Shown here one piece after another: positions 55,570-64,000 of a stretch of 64,000 nt of DNA. The position numbers were made by a program, and so were the translations under genes. Positions within the stretch are counted from its first letter, which is position 1; every line of letters begins with the position of its first letter. The notes under the pieces are model-generated. The model was not told the DNA's origin. It worked only from the letters and a program-made list of their open reading frames with translations, and made no database searches. Origin of the DNA: Streptomyces noursei (lineage in GTDB: Bacteria > Actinomycetota > Actinomycetes > Streptomycetales > Streptomycetaceae); the NCBI RefSeq assembly GCF_001646665.1, contig NZ_LWBU01000363.1, positions 1 through 64,000 of the forward strand, given 5' to 3'.

Positions 55570-56241
55570 TCAGCGGCGCCAGGGCTCGTAGTGCGGGTTG
55601 TCCTGGCACTCCGCCATGATCTCGATCTTCTTCACCAGGTCGACGGGGCAGACGCCGACGATGTGCTTGCGGGCGATGCCGCCGGGGAAGGCGACCTCCT
55701 CCTGGTCGGCGTACTTGTGGGTGTCGCCGATGGTCCCGTTGACGTCCACGCCCTTCGGGGCGTCGACGTAGTAGTTGAAGCCGCTCTTCCACTTCTTGTA
55801 GAGGTCGTGGTCGTACGTGGTCGAGACGTACGGCGAGGGCTGGTTGACCAGGACGTACTTCTCGATGTCGTACTGCCCGTCCAGCGGGGCCTTGGGGTGG
55901 AAGCCCTGCTCGAAGACGACGGCCGGGGGGCGGTTGTCGGCGCGGTAGAGCTGCTTGCAGTCGGCCCGCCACGAGGGGGCGGGGGTGATGCGGTCCGGGT
56001 CGACCCTGCGGTCGGCCGCCGGGTACAGCCGGTCCTCGACGACCGGGCAGCTCGCCGCGGCCTTCGCCGCGAAGGCGGGCGCGGCGAGGGCGGGCGCGGC
56101 AAGGGCGGGGGCCCGGCTCGCCGCGGCCGGGGCCGGGGTGGCGGCGGCCGGGGCGGCCTCGGTGGCGGCGGCGGGGACGAGGAGCGCGGCGAGGGACACG
56201 GCGAGCGCGGCGGCACGGCGCCGCGGACGGGAAGTGATCAT
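55570..56241 (-). CDS. Secreted Scabin/ScARP-like DNA-targeting mono-ADP-ribosyltransferase
   Basis: A protein of about 223 residues with a signal peptide, an Ala/Pro-rich segment and a single ADP-ribosyltransferase domain of the pierisin/Scabin group. The R-S-E triad is visible: Arg in QLYRADNRPP, Ser in the STT motif of YVSTTYDHDL, and QEE (Gln-x-Glu) in ADQEEVAFPGG. Three or four Cys may form disulfides (CPVV, DCKQ, GVCPV, AECQ). Known members transfer ADP-ribose to guanine in DNA or nucleosides. SCO5461 (ScARP) lies in the matching place in S. coelicolor. A GTG at 56250 is an alternative start. Confidence 0.88.
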   Translation of the reverse strand: MITSRPRRRAAALAVSLAALLVPAAATEAAPAAATPAPAAASRAPALAAPALAAPAFAAKAAASCPVVEDRLYPAADRRVDPDRITPAPSWRADCKQLYRADNRPPAVVFEQGFHPKAPLDGQYDIEKYVLVNQPSPYVSTTYDHDLYKKWKSGFNYYVDAPKGVDVNGTIGDTHKYADQEEVAFPGGIARKHIVGVCPVDLVKKIEIMAECQDNPHYEPWRR

Positions 56242-56358
56242 GGCGCTCACCCTGGCCGTCGCGCCGGGTCACACCGTGGATCTTCACTCGATCGGCGGCG
56301 TGTCAGCCGTGTGCCGTGCGGCCGGGACCCGGCCGGCGGTGCCGTGCGCCGCGGCCGG

Positions 56359-57549
56359 TCAGCGGAACACGCCGGTGTGGCCGAGCGAGTAGCGGCCGGG
56401 CTGCGGGTAGACGGCCAGGCCGTGCGGGCCGCCGCCGACCGGGATGCGGGCCAGCTGCTTGCCGGTCCTGGTGTCGATGGCGTACACCTCGGAGTCGTAG
56501 CGCCCGGAGAGCCACAGCACCTTGCCGTCGGCCGACACGCCTCCCATGTCGGGCGAGCCGCCGTCCGGCAGCCACCACTTCTTGGTCAGCCCCTTGCGCG
56601 CGAAGTCGAACACGGAGACCGAGCCCTCCCCGCGGTTGGGGATGTACATCTCCCTGGAGTCGCGCGAGACGTACAGGCCGTGGGCGCCCTTGCCGGTGGG
56701 CATGAGCCTGGGGGCGGCGAAGGAGTCGCCGTCGAGGACCCACACCCCGTGCGCCATCATGTCGGCCACGTAGAAGGTCCTGCCGTCGGGCGAGACCTTC
56801 ACGTCCTGGGGCATGGCGCCCCGGAAGGGCAGCTTCTGCTGGGCGACGACCTTCTTCCGCTCCGTGTCGACCTTCAGCAGCTCTCCGGAGAACTCGCAGC
56901 TGACGATGAAGTAGCGGCCGTCGGCGGAGAAGTCGGCGTGGTTGACCCCGTAGCAGCCGACCGGTTCGGTGTGGCGGCGCTCCATGGTGTGCGGGTCGAG
57001 GAAGACCAGCTCCCGGTCGAGGGAGGCCATCACGATCGCGTACGCGCCGTCGGGGGTGAAGTACAGGTTGTACGGGTCGTGGACGTCGACGTCCTCGCCG
57101 CGGGCGCCGGTGGCGGGGTCGATGGGGGTGAGCGTGTGGCCGCGGTTGTTGTTGACCCAGAGGGTCTTGAGGTCCCAGGACGGCACGACGTGCTGCGGCT
57201 GGTTGCCGACCGGGATGGTCTCGACGACCTTGTAGGTCCTGGGGTCGATGACCGAGACGGTGTCGGACAGGGTGTTGGGGACGTACACCCGGGAGGGGAA
57301 GCCCCTGACCACCGGGGAGAGCATGCCCGGCCGGTCGGCCGCGTAGACGTCCTCGGGGTCCAGGAGGGGCGGCATCCCGGGCAGCCCCGCCGGGGCCGTC
57401 CTCTTCGGTACGGCGACGGGGACGGCGGCCCGGCTGCCGCGCGCCTCCGGCCGCTCGCCGCCGCCACCGCAGCCGGGGAGCGCCGCGGCGGCGGCCAGCA
57501 GCGCGGTGGCCGCGAGGAGGCTCTTGGATCGCTTCGTCAGGCGCAGCAT
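56359..57549 (-). CDS. Lipoprotein beta-propeller (YVTN/YNCE-like)
   Basis: A 396-residue lipoprotein with lipobox ALPGC and a seven-bladed propeller. YVTN-type blades are clear: VYVPNTLSDTVSVIDPRTYKV, LWVNNNRGHTLTPIDPATG, and MYIPNRGEGSVSVFD, each within a 40-45 residue repeat. Members of this fold bind other surface proteins or metals, but no activity can be assigned. Alternative start at ATG 57564 has GGAGGG upstream at about 12 bases. It follows the next gene by a long gap. Confidence 0.85.
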   Translation of the reverse strand: MLRLTKRSKSLLAATALLAAAAALPGCGGGGERPEARGSRAAVPVAVPKRTAPAGLPGMPPLLDPEDVYAADRPGMLSPVVRGFPSRVYVPNTLSDTVSVIDPRTYKVVETIPVGNQPQHVVPSWDLKTLWVNNNRGHTLTPIDPATGARGEDVDVHDPYNLYFTPDGAYAIVMASLDRELVFLDPHTMERRHTEPVGCYGVNHADFSADGRYFIVSCEFSGELLKVDTERKKVVAQQKLPFRGAMPQDVKVSPDGRTFYVADMMAHGVWVLDGDSFAAPRLMPTGKGAHGLYVSRDSREMYIPNRGEGSVSVFDFARKGLTKKWWLPDGGSPDMGGVSADGKVLWLSGRYDSEVYAIDTRTGKQLARIPVGGGPHGLAVYPQPGRYSLGHTGVFR

Positions 57550-57912
57550 CGTCACGGACCCCATTGAGGGTCCGGGCCCTCCGGTCCGCTTCCCACGGGG
57601 TCCGGTGCTCCGTCGGCACATTGCGGAGAGGTCGAGGATTCACCCATCGGAACCCATATTTATTCATGGTTTATGAGGTCCGTGGCTCACCTCACCTACG
57701 ATTCATTTCCCAGCTGGACCGTTTTGCTGAACTTTGTCCCGGTTCGGTCTTTTGGCGGCATGGCCCCCCGTCTGCCATAGTCGGAGACACGACCCCCATT
57801 GACCCGGGCCAGGTCGTTCCGGCGACCGCGGACACACCCCACCCCCGTCCGCGGCGCACCTCATGGAAGCCCCCGCGGCGCCCCACCACGGCGCAAGGGG
57901 GCTTTCCGTGCG
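57550..57912. other. Gap between the propeller gene and the anti-sigma-like gene
   Basis: About 360 bases with no gene. The part 57610-57780 is comparatively AT-rich and probably holds the propeller gene promoter; a terminator-like hairpin for the anti-sigma-like gene is at its right end. Confidence 0.6.
57867..57905 (-). terminator. Terminator-like hairpin after the anti-sigma-like gene
   Basis: AAGCCCCC (57867-57874) pairs with GGGGGCTT (57897-57904), with an inner GGCGCC/GGCGC contact. It begins a few bases after the stop at 57913 and ends in AAAGC/GCTTT, a good terminator shape for the minus strand. Confidence 0.7.
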
Positions 57913-58425
57913 TCAGCGGTCCGACACCCGCATCTCGAACCAGGTGGTCTTGCCGCGCGGCAGCAGATCGACACCCCAGCGGTCGGAGAGCTTGTCCACC
58001 AGGAACAGTCCCCGGCCACTGGTGTCCAGCTCGTGCACCGGCATCAGACAGGGCAGCCCCCGGGACGGGTCGCGCACCTCGATCCGGATCCAGCCGCGGC
58101 GGCGCAGCATGCGCAGTCCGAAGACCCGCGCCCCGGTGTGCCGGACGGCGTTGCCGACGAGCTCGGAGACGAGCAGGATCGCGTGCTCGGCGATCTGCGG
58201 GCCGAGCCCCCACTGGCGGAGCACCACGCACTGGGTGAGCCGGCGGGCGGTCGCGGCGGATTCGGGGCGGGACGGCAGCCGGACTTCCTCCTCCGTCGGG
58301 TTGCCGAACAGTTCGACCGCCTTGAGCGCCTGTTCGTCGTCCGCGGCGGCCACCCACCGCGCGGCCGTAGCGCCGCCGCGCTGCCCCGGTTGCTCCACAC
58401 CATCCAGCCCCGCCATGCCCACCAT
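57913..58425 (-). CDS. RsbW-like ATP-binding protein (HATPase, anti-sigma type)
   Basis: A protein of about 170 residues with a GHKL ATPase domain: the N box in LLVSELVGNAVRHTG and the G boxes in DTSGRGLFLVDKLSDRWG. Streptomyces has many such small kinases; most regulate alternative sigma factors or sense signals with anti-anti-sigma partners. No sigma factor or antagonist is adjacent. The start is uncertain: ATG at 58425 or 58416 fits best, although the frame is open to 58524. A perfect palindrome lies about 180 bases upstream. Confidence 0.82.
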   Translation of the reverse strand: MVGMAGLDGVEQPGQRGGATAARWVAAADDEQALKAVELFGNPTEEEVRLPSRPESAATARRLTQCVVLRQWGLGPQIAEHAILLVSELVGNAVRHTGARVFGLRMLRRRGWIRIEVRDPSRGLPCLMPVHELDTSGRGLFLVDKLSDRWGVDLLPRGKTTWFEMRVSDR

Positions 58426-58601
58426 GATGGCCGCCGCACGGCTCCCGCGTGGCCGTTCCCGCGGAATCGCTGCCCCGGAACGAACCGTTCCCGGGGCAGC
58501 TCCCGGCATATGCCCGTGGCACACAAGGGCGGGAAAAGCGGCGGTGACCTGCGGTGACGCCAGAGGTCCGCACCGGGCGCCGGGCCAGGTGCCGCTCAGC
58601 G

Positions 58602-58618
58602 CTTAAGGCGCCCTTAAG
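58602..58618. promoter_or_regulatory. CTTAAGG palindrome upstream of the RsbW-like gene
   Basis: CTTAAGG, a three-base centre CGC and CCTTAAG form a perfect inverted repeat in a locally AT-rich stretch that also contains CCCTAA. It is between the enoyl-CoA hydratase stop and the RsbW-like gene start, so it may be an operator or promoter element for the latter. Confidence 0.45.
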
Positions 58619-58659
58619 ACTGCCCTAAACCACCCGGACGGTGGACAACTCGCTTGCCC

Positions 58660-59427
58660 TTACAGGAACTTGGCCTTGCCGGGCCCCTCCTCCACGAAGC
58701 TGCGCATGCCGCGCTCGCGGTCCTCGGTGGCGAACAGCCCGGCGAACCAGTTGCGTTCGATGGTGAGGCCGGTGTCGATGTCGGTCTCCAGACCGGCGTC
58801 GACGGACTCCTTGGCCGCGCGCAGTGCCAGCGCGGGGCCCTGGGCCAGCTTCGCGGCCCACGCGTGCGCCTGCTCGTACACCTCGGCCGCCGGGACGACC
58901 CGGTCGACGAGCCCGATCGCGAGGGCCTCGTCGGCCTTCACATGACGGCCCGTGAAGATGAGGTCCTTGGCCTTGGACGGGCCGACGAGACGGGCCAGGC
59001 GCTGGGTGCCGCCCGCTCCGGGGATCAGGCCCAGCAGGATCTCGGGCTGGCCCAGCCTGGCGTTGTCGCCGGCGATCCGGAAGTCGGCGCACAGCGCCAG
59101 CTCGCAGCCGCCGCCCAGCGCGTACCCGGTGACGGCGGCGACGACGGGCTTGGGGATGCGGGCCACGGCGGTGAACGAGTCCTGGAGGGCCTTGGAGCGC
59201 AGCACCATGGCCGCGTGGTCCATGGCCTGCATCTCCTTGATGTCCGCGCCGGCCGCGAACACCTTCTCGCCGCCGTACAGCACCACGGCGCGGACGTCGT
59301 CGCGCCGGGCCGCCTCCTCGGCGAGCTCGCGCAGGCGGTCCTGGGTGGCGATGTCCAGAGCGTTCATCGGCGGGCGGTCCAGGCGGATGGTGCCGACGCC
59401 TTCGGAGACTTCGAGAGTGACTGTCAT
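58660..59427 (-). CDS. Enoyl-CoA hydratase/isomerase family protein
   Basis: A 255-residue crotonase-fold protein that should hydrate enoyl-CoA in fatty acid or related catabolism. The oxyanion-hole regions are FAAGADIKEM and GYALGGGCELALCADF; both catalytic Glu positions are filled (GCELAL and QPEILLGLIPGAGG), consistent with hydratase activity. No other beta-oxidation gene is adjacent; the L,D-transpeptidase pair lies upstream. Confidence 0.93.
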   Translation of the reverse strand: MTVTLEVSEGVGTIRLDRPPMNALDIATQDRLRELAEEAARRDDVRAVVLYGGEKVFAAGADIKEMQAMDHAAMVLRSKALQDSFTAVARIPKPVVAAVTGYALGGGCELALCADFRIAGDNARLGQPEILLGLIPGAGGTQRLARLVGPSKAKDLIFTGRHVKADEALAIGLVDRVVPAAEVYEQAHAWAAKLAQGPALALRAAKESVDAGLETDIDTGLTIERNWFAGLFATEDRERGMRSFVEEGPGKAKFL

Positions 59428-59513
59428 GCAGGGCAGGTTAGCCGCCGTTAACGACAACGGGCCCGGTGCTGTGAGGAACAGCACCGGGCCCGTACGACGC
59501 GGGCCGTGCGGCC

Positions 59514-60767
59514 CTACTTGATCCACTCCGACCAGGCCATGTTCCAGCCGTTCAGACCGTTCTCCGGCTGGATCTGCTTGTCCTTGGAGTTCTTCACGAC
59601 CACCACGTCGCCGATGATCGAGTTGTTGTAGAACCAGGCCGCCGGGGTCGCGTCGTCGTACGCGCCGCGCACGTCCCGCAGCCCGACGCAGCCATGGCTG
59701 ACGTTGGCCGAGCCGAAGGTGCCGCTGGAGGCCCAGTAGTTGCCGTGCACGAAGGTGCCCGAGGTGGACAGGCGCATGGCGTGCGGCACGTCCTTGATGT
59801 CGTACTCGCCGCCGAAGCCCACGGTGGCGCCGTTCATCCGGGTCACCTTGTACTTCTCGCTGATGACCATCTGGCCGTTGTACGTCGTCGTCGACGGGGC
59901 GCCCGCGGTGATCGGCACGGTCTTGATCAGCTTGCCGTCGCGGACCACCTTCATGGTCTTCTCGCTCGCGTCGACCGTCGAGACCTGGCTGCGGCCGATG
60001 GTGAAGCGCACGGTCTTGGACTGCTTGCCGTACACGCCCGGACGGCCCTCGACGCCGTCCAGGTTCAGCTGCACGGTCACCTTGGTGCCCGCGGCCCAGT
60101 ACTTCTCGGGACGGAAGTCCAGACGGTCGTTGCCGAACCAGTGGCCCTCGATCGGCACGGACGGCACGGCCGTCACCCTGACGGCCTTCTCCACGGCCTC
60201 GGGGTTGGTGATGCCGCGCGTGAAGTTGATCGACACCGGCATGCCGACACCGACGGTCGAGCCGTCCTCCGGCGTGTAGTGGCCGATGAAGGTGTTCTTC
60301 GGGACGAGGGTGGTGAAGGTGGTGTCCTTCGCCGACGCACGCCCGTCGGCGTCCTCGGCGACCGCGTGCACCTTGTACTTGGTGGCGGCCGCCAGGTGCC
60401 GCACCGGCTCCCAGCCGGTCTTGTCGGCGGTCAGCCGGCCCTCGACCTTGTTGCCCTTGGAGTCGGCGACGGTGACCGTGGTCAGCTTGCCCTTCTCGGC
60501 GGTCACCTTCAGGGCGCCGCTCGTCGCCACCGACGCGGCGCCGTCCTTGGGAGCGATGGTCACGACCGCCTGCGAGGCCGCGTTCTCGACCTTCCCGCCG
60601 TCCTTCGCCTTCTCGCGGCCCTTGCCGCTGTCGGCCGAGCCCGACCCGCCGCATGCCGTCACCAGCAGCAGCAGCGCCCCCAGCACCAGCGCCAGCAGTC
60701 CCCTGCCGGTCCCGGATCCGCTCCTGCCCGCCCCGGCCGATGCCCCCGATATCGGCTGCACGTTCAC
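59514..60767 (-). CDS. Lipoprotein L,D-transpeptidase, copy 1
   Basis: A 417-residue lipoprotein (lipobox LVTAC) with two immunoglobulin-like domains (about 70-270) and a C-terminal YkuD catalytic domain. The active site is VSHGCVGLRD with the upstream HGNYWA. It makes 3-3 cross-links in peptidoglycan outside the membrane. GTG start at 60767 with GGGGAG nine bases upstream; the longer open frame is ignored. It is a tandem paralog of the next gene upstream on the same strand. Confidence 0.94.
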   Translation of the reverse strand: MNVQPISGASAGAGRSGSGTGRGLLALVLGALLLLVTACGGSGSADSGKGREKAKDGGKVENAASQAVVTIAPKDGAASVATSGALKVTAEKGKLTTVTVADSKGNKVEGRLTADKTGWEPVRHLAAATKYKVHAVAEDADGRASAKDTTFTTLVPKNTFIGHYTPEDGSTVGVGMPVSINFTRGITNPEAVEKAVRVTAVPSVPIEGHWFGNDRLDFRPEKYWAAGTKVTVQLNLDGVEGRPGVYGKQSKTVRFTIGRSQVSTVDASEKTMKVVRDGKLIKTVPITAGAPSTTTYNGQMVISEKYKVTRMNGATVGFGGEYDIKDVPHAMRLSTSGTFVHGNYWASSGTFGSANVSHGCVGLRDVRGAYDDATPAAWFYNNSIIGDVVVVKNSKDKQIQPENGLNGWNMAWSEWIK

Positions 60768-60984
60768 TTCGGTGTTCTCCCCTCGCACGGCCTGGCCCCG
60801 CCACGGCCCGCACCCCCGCACGCCCACTCGCGCGTGCACCGCGATAGATAATCACACCGCAGGCGCTGCCGAGCTCCCGCGGATGTCACCGTTCAGTCCC
60901 AACTTGTCCAGGGCGGAGGCGGGCCATGCCGGATCGTGCGGTAACGGCGAGAGGAGGCCACCGCACCGCACGGCACGAGTCGGG

Positions 60985-62220
60985 TCAGCGCAGGGCGGAA
61001 CCGGCCTTCCAGCGGGCCCAGTCCAGGTTCCACCCGCCCAGGCCGTTGTCGGGGGACACCTTCCGGTCGGTCGAGTTGACCACCTCCACGACGTCCCCGA
61101 TCAGCGTCCGGTCGAAGAACCAGCCCGCCGGGGACTCGGCACTGCCGCCCTTCACGTCCCGCAGCCCCACGCACCCGTGGCTCACGTTCGCGGTGCCGAA
61201 GGTGGACTCCGGTGCCCAGTAGTTGCCGTGCAGGAACGTGCCCGAGTCCGTCAGCCGCATGGCGTGCGGCACGTCCTTGATGTCGTACTCGCCCTTGCCG
61301 TCCTTGTCCTTGAAGCCCACCGTGGCGCCGTTCATCCGGGTGACGTCGAACAGCTCCGTCACCACCATCCTGCCGTTGTACGTGGTGGTCTTCGGTGCCC
61401 CCGCGGTGATCGGCACCGTCGTCACGAGCCGGCCGTCGCGCCGCACCTCCATGGTGTGCTTCTCCGCGTCCACCAGGGAGACCTGGGAGCGGCCGACGGT
61501 GAAACCGACCCTCTTGTGCTGGATCCCGTACACCCCCGGCGCCCCCTCCACGTCACGCAGCCGCAGGTCGACGGTGACCTCGGTGCCCGGCTCCCAGTAC
61601 TCCCGCGGACGGAAGTCCAGCCGCTCCTTGCCGAACCAGTGGCCCACCACCTCCACCGGCGGGCGGGAGGTGACGCGGATGGCCCGCTCGACGGCCGCGC
61701 GGTTCTCGATCGGCCGGTTGAAGGAGAACGAGACGATCATCCCGGTGCCGACGGTGGAGCGGTTCTCCGGCTTGAAGTAGCCGATGAACCGGTGCTCGGG
61801 GACCGCGGTGGTGAACGTGGTGTGCCGGGCCGAACGCCGCCCGTGGCCGTCCAGCGCGACCGCGTCCACCCGGTACTTGGCGGCCAGCGCGAGCCGGGTA
61901 CCCGGCAGCGGCCGCCAGCGCAGCCCGTCCTCCGAGATGGCGCCGGGCACCCGCGCCGGCCGGTCGTCCTCGACCTTCACCACCTCCACCCGCTCCAGCC
62001 GCCCGCTGGGGACGCGCACCTCCACCCGCCCGTCCGGGGCCACGCCCTCCGCCTTGTCCTGCGGCATCACCCGGATGGTGTCCTCCGGTGACCGCCCCTT
62101 GCCGCCGACGCCGATGTCCAGACCACCGTCACTGGTGCACCCGGCCAGCCCCGCCATCAGCCCTGCGCATGCCACGGCAGCGGCGATGCCGAGCCCTGCC
62201 CGCTTCAGTACGTGTCTCAC
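60985..62220 (-). CDS. Lipoprotein L,D-transpeptidase, copy 2
   Basis: A 411-residue lipoprotein (lipobox GLAGC) with the same layout as copy 1: two Ig-like domains, then YkuD with NVSHGCVGLRDVKGG. The two share many blocks (KYRVDAVA/KYKVHAVA, NRSTVGTGM/DGSTVGVGM, RMNGATVGF, GEYDIKDVPHAMRL) and a C-terminal NGL.GWN tail, so the pair arose by duplication. Copy 2 has an insert with KDKDGKGEYD. The 217-base gap between them allows separate promoters. Confidence 0.94.
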   Translation of the reverse strand: MRHVLKRAGLGIAAAVACAGLMAGLAGCTSDGGLDIGVGGKGRSPEDTIRVMPQDKAEGVAPDGRVEVRVPSGRLERVEVVKVEDDRPARVPGAISEDGLRWRPLPGTRLALAAKYRVDAVALDGHGRRSARHTTFTTAVPEHRFIGYFKPENRSTVGTGMIVSFSFNRPIENRAAVERAIRVTSRPPVEVVGHWFGKERLDFRPREYWEPGTEVTVDLRLRDVEGAPGVYGIQHKRVGFTVGRSQVSLVDAEKHTMEVRRDGRLVTTVPITAGAPKTTTYNGRMVVTELFDVTRMNGATVGFKDKDGKGEYDIKDVPHAMRLTDSGTFLHGNYWAPESTFGTANVSHGCVGLRDVKGGSAESPAGWFFDRTLIGDVVEVVNSTDRKVSPDNGLGGWNLDWARWKAGSALR

Positions 62221-62502
62221 GATGCGACCAACGACTGCCCCCCTCCAGGGGAAACGTCAGTGCGGGTCATGTTGGGAGGCAGGCAGTCCGGGCAGAACAG
62301 GTGGAGGACCATGTGCGGGGCCGCGGCAGGGACGCCGCGGCCTCGCGGCGAGTGAGCCGAAGGGGCGCGACGGTGTCGAAAGGGAGAACGCGCGCGGGGC
62401 CGTGAGGAACGAGCGGCCCGAGCACGATCGACCGCCGGCACGGGCCGGCGCGCCCCGGAGGGGACCGAGCCACCACAAGAGGCAGCCGCAGGAGGCCCGC
62501 AG
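62221..62502. other. Divergent gap between L,D-transpeptidase and glgX
   Basis: About 280 bases without a supported gene. It should hold promoters for both directions. Several short inverted segments (for example CCGCGGC...GCCGCGG near 62325-62345) are visible. No small leader peptide could be confirmed. Confidence 0.5.
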
Positions 62503-64000
62503 GTGTCGAGCGCAGCCGAGCAGCAGGCAGTGCAGCGTGCGGTGGGTGACGCACTGCTGGACGGGAGTCCCGCCCCCGCCGGGGCACGGCGCCACGGGCC
62601 GGGCGGCCTCCCCCGGAATCCCGACGCGCCCTCCCCGCCCGTGTGGCCGGGCGCGCCCACGCCGCTGGGCGCCCGTTTCCGCGCCGGGCCCGGCGGGGCG
62701 ACGGGGACGAACTTCGCGCTCTGGGCGGGCGGGGCGGAGGCGGTGGAGCTGTGCCTGTTCGACGAGGGGGGCGCCGAGACCCGGCTTCCGCTGACCGAGC
62801 TGACCCATGAGATCTGGCACGGTTTCGTGCCCGGCGTACGCCCGGGGCAGCGGTACGGCTACCGGGTGCACGGCCGCTGGGACCCGTGGACCGGCGCCCG
62901 CTGGAACCCGGCCAAGCTGCTCCTCGACCCGTACGCGCGGGCGGTCGACGGCGACTTCTCGCTGCCGCCCGAGGTGTACGGCCACGTGCGGGACTGGCCC
63001 GAGCAGCACGTCGCCGACACCGTCCGGGACACCCGCGACTCGGCCCCGTACGTCCCGAAGGGGGTCGTCGTCCACGACGACGACGACTGGTCCGACGACC
63101 GGCGGCCCAAGACCCCGTGGGCGGACTCCGTCATCTACGAGGTCCACGTCCGCGGCTTCACCCGGCGCCACCCGGGCATCCCCGAGGAGCTGCGCGGCAC
63201 CTACGCGGGCCTCGCGCACCCCGCCGCGATCGAGCACCTGGTGTCGCTGGGGGTGACGGCGGTCGAGCTGCTGCCGGTGCACCAGTTCGCGCACGAGGAC
63301 CACCTGCTGCGGCGGGGCCTGAGGAACTACTGGGGCTACAACTCCATCGGCTACTTCGCGCCGCACGCCGCCTACAGCGCGTCGGGCACGACCGGGCAGC
63401 AGGTCGGCGAGTTCAAGCGGATGGTGAAGGCGCTGCACGCGGCCGGCATCGAGGTCGTCCTGGACGTGGTCTACAACCACACCGCCGAGGCGAGCGAGCT
63501 GGGTCCCATGCTGTCGCTGCGGGGCATCGACAACCGCGGCTACTACCGGCTGGCTGCGGACGCGCGCCGGTACGCCGACTACACCGGCTGCGGCAACACC
63601 CTGCACGTCGTCCAGCCGCACGTGCTGCGGCTGATCACCGACTCGCTGCGCTACTGGGTGACGGAGATGGGCGTCGACGGCTTCCGCTTCGACCTGGCGG
63701 CGGCGCTCGCCCGCTCGATGCACGACGTCGACATGCTGTCGCCGTTCCTCGCGACGATCGCCCAGGACCCGGTGCTGCGGCGGGTGAAGCTGATCGCCGA
63801 GCCGTGGGACGTCGGGAACGGCGGCTACCAGGTGGGCGCGTTCCCGCCGCTGTGGACCGAGTGGAACGACCGCTACCGGGACGCCGTCCGCGACTTCTGG
63901 CGCGGTGCCCTGCCCGATGTGCGCGACCTCGGGTACCGGCTGTCCGGGTCGAGCGACCTGTACGCGTGGGGCGGCCGGCGCCCGTACGCCTCCGTCAACT
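62503..64000 (+). CDS. glgX: Glycogen debranching enzyme GlgX (partial, 3' end outside window)
   Basis: At least 499 codons with no stop before the right edge. A roughly 45-residue extension rich in Pro/Ala/Gly precedes the CBM48-like N-terminal domain (PTPLGARFRAGPGGATGTNFALWAGGA, in part), followed by the GH13 catalytic barrel: VIYEVHVRGFT, NYWGYNSIGYFAP, VVLDVVYNHTAE and the nucleophile region GVDGFRFDLA, then KLIAEPWD with the acid/base Glu. It removes alpha-1,6 branches during glycogen breakdown. GTG at 62503 has GGAGG seven bases upstream. Confidence 0.95.
   Translation, partial: MSSAAEQQAVQRAVGDALLDGSPAPAGARRHGPGGLPRNPDAPSPPVWPGAPTPLGARFRAGPGGATGTNFALWAGGAEAVELCLFDEGGAETRLPLTELTHEIWHGFVPGVRPGQRYGYRVHGRWDPWTGARWNPAKLLLDPYARAVDGDFSLPPEVYGHVRDWPEQHVADTVRDTRDSAPYVPKGVVVHDDDDWSDDRRPKTPWADSVIYEVHVRGFTRRHPGIPEELRGTYAGLAHPAAIEHLVSLGVTAVELLPVHQFAHEDHLLRRGLRNYWGYNSIGYFAPHAAYSASGTTGQQVGEFKRMVKALHAAGIEVVLDVVYNHTAEASELGPMLSLRGIDNRGYYRLAADARRYADYTGCGNTLHVVQPHVLRLITDSLRYWVTEMGVDGFRFDLAAALARSMHDVDMLSPFLATIAQDPVLRRVKLIAEPWDVGNGGYQVGAFPPLWTEWNDRYRDAVRDFWRGALPDVRDLGYRLSGSSDLYAWGGRRPYASVN

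Noticed and set aside
59428..60855. Fusion of enoyl-CoA hydratase with upstream minus-strand sequence
   Set aside because: The upstream part overlaps the L,D-transpeptidase gene in another frame and has no crotonase features.

Overview
The window is a contiguous stretch of a high-GC actinobacterial chromosome, almost certainly a Streptomyces. GC content is very high, GTG and TTG starts are frequent, and many genes overlap by four bases. The gene order (c-di-GMP enzyme, gatC-gatA-gatB, second c-di-GMP enzyme, ligA, mnmA, cysteine desulfurase, oligopeptide transporter, gcvT-gcvH-glyA-sdaA, glgX) matches what I remember of the conserved core of the S. coelicolor chromosome around SCO5456 to SCO5511. 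No IS element, prophage, CRISPR array, tRNA or rRNA was recognised. Both ends cut a gene: a CdgF-like GGDEF/EAL protein on the left and glycogen debranching enzyme GlgX on the right.

Layout, 1-16 kb: a membrane PAS-GGDEF-EAL protein with a degenerate EAL domain and a candidate BldD box, a D-2-hydroxyacid dehydrogenase, an aldo/keto reductase, a lipoprotein sugar dehydrogenase, a large LuxR-family ATPase regulator, a GNAT acetyltransferase, an MMPL exporter and a Tat-exported phospholipase C. 16-34 kb: the tRNA amidotransferase operon gatCAB with a small membrane protein inside it, the RmdB-like c-di-GMP phosphodiesterase, then ligA with a coupled MetE-core-like protein and an SDR, a LOG-family protein, a three-gene overlapping unit built around a DUF1023 alpha/beta hydrolase, and the tRNA thiolation pair mnmA and cysteine desulfurase with an amidase between them.

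34-46 kb: a TetR regulator with a palindromic operator, an ECF41-type sigma factor with divergent matching promoters facing a SnoaL-like gene and a secreted barrel protein, a thioesterase, a TRIC-type channel, a 690-base repeat-rich gap, and a five-gene oligopeptide ABC transporter in BldK order. 46-54 kb: two SseB-family proteins, a small ATPase, and a glycine/serine operon (gcvT-gcvH-glyA-sdaA) behind a tandem glycine riboswitch. 53-64 kb: a class A beta-lactamase, an EF-hand protein coupled to a CopD-like membrane protein, a secreted Scabin/ScARP-like ADP-ribosyltransferase, a lipoprotein beta-propeller, an anti-sigma-like ATPase, an enoyl-CoA hydratase, two tandem lipoprotein L,D-transpeptidases and glgX.

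Most of the window is conserved housekeeping and developmental signalling. The parts that most deserve a second look are the ECF41 divergent promoter pair, the DNA-targeting-type ADP-ribosyltransferase, the DUF1023 trio with its sharp GC drop, the degenerate EAL protein with its BldD-like operator, the intra-operon hairpin after the peptide-binding protein gene, and two structured intergenic repeat regions (19.8-20.6 kb and 38.9-39.6 kb).
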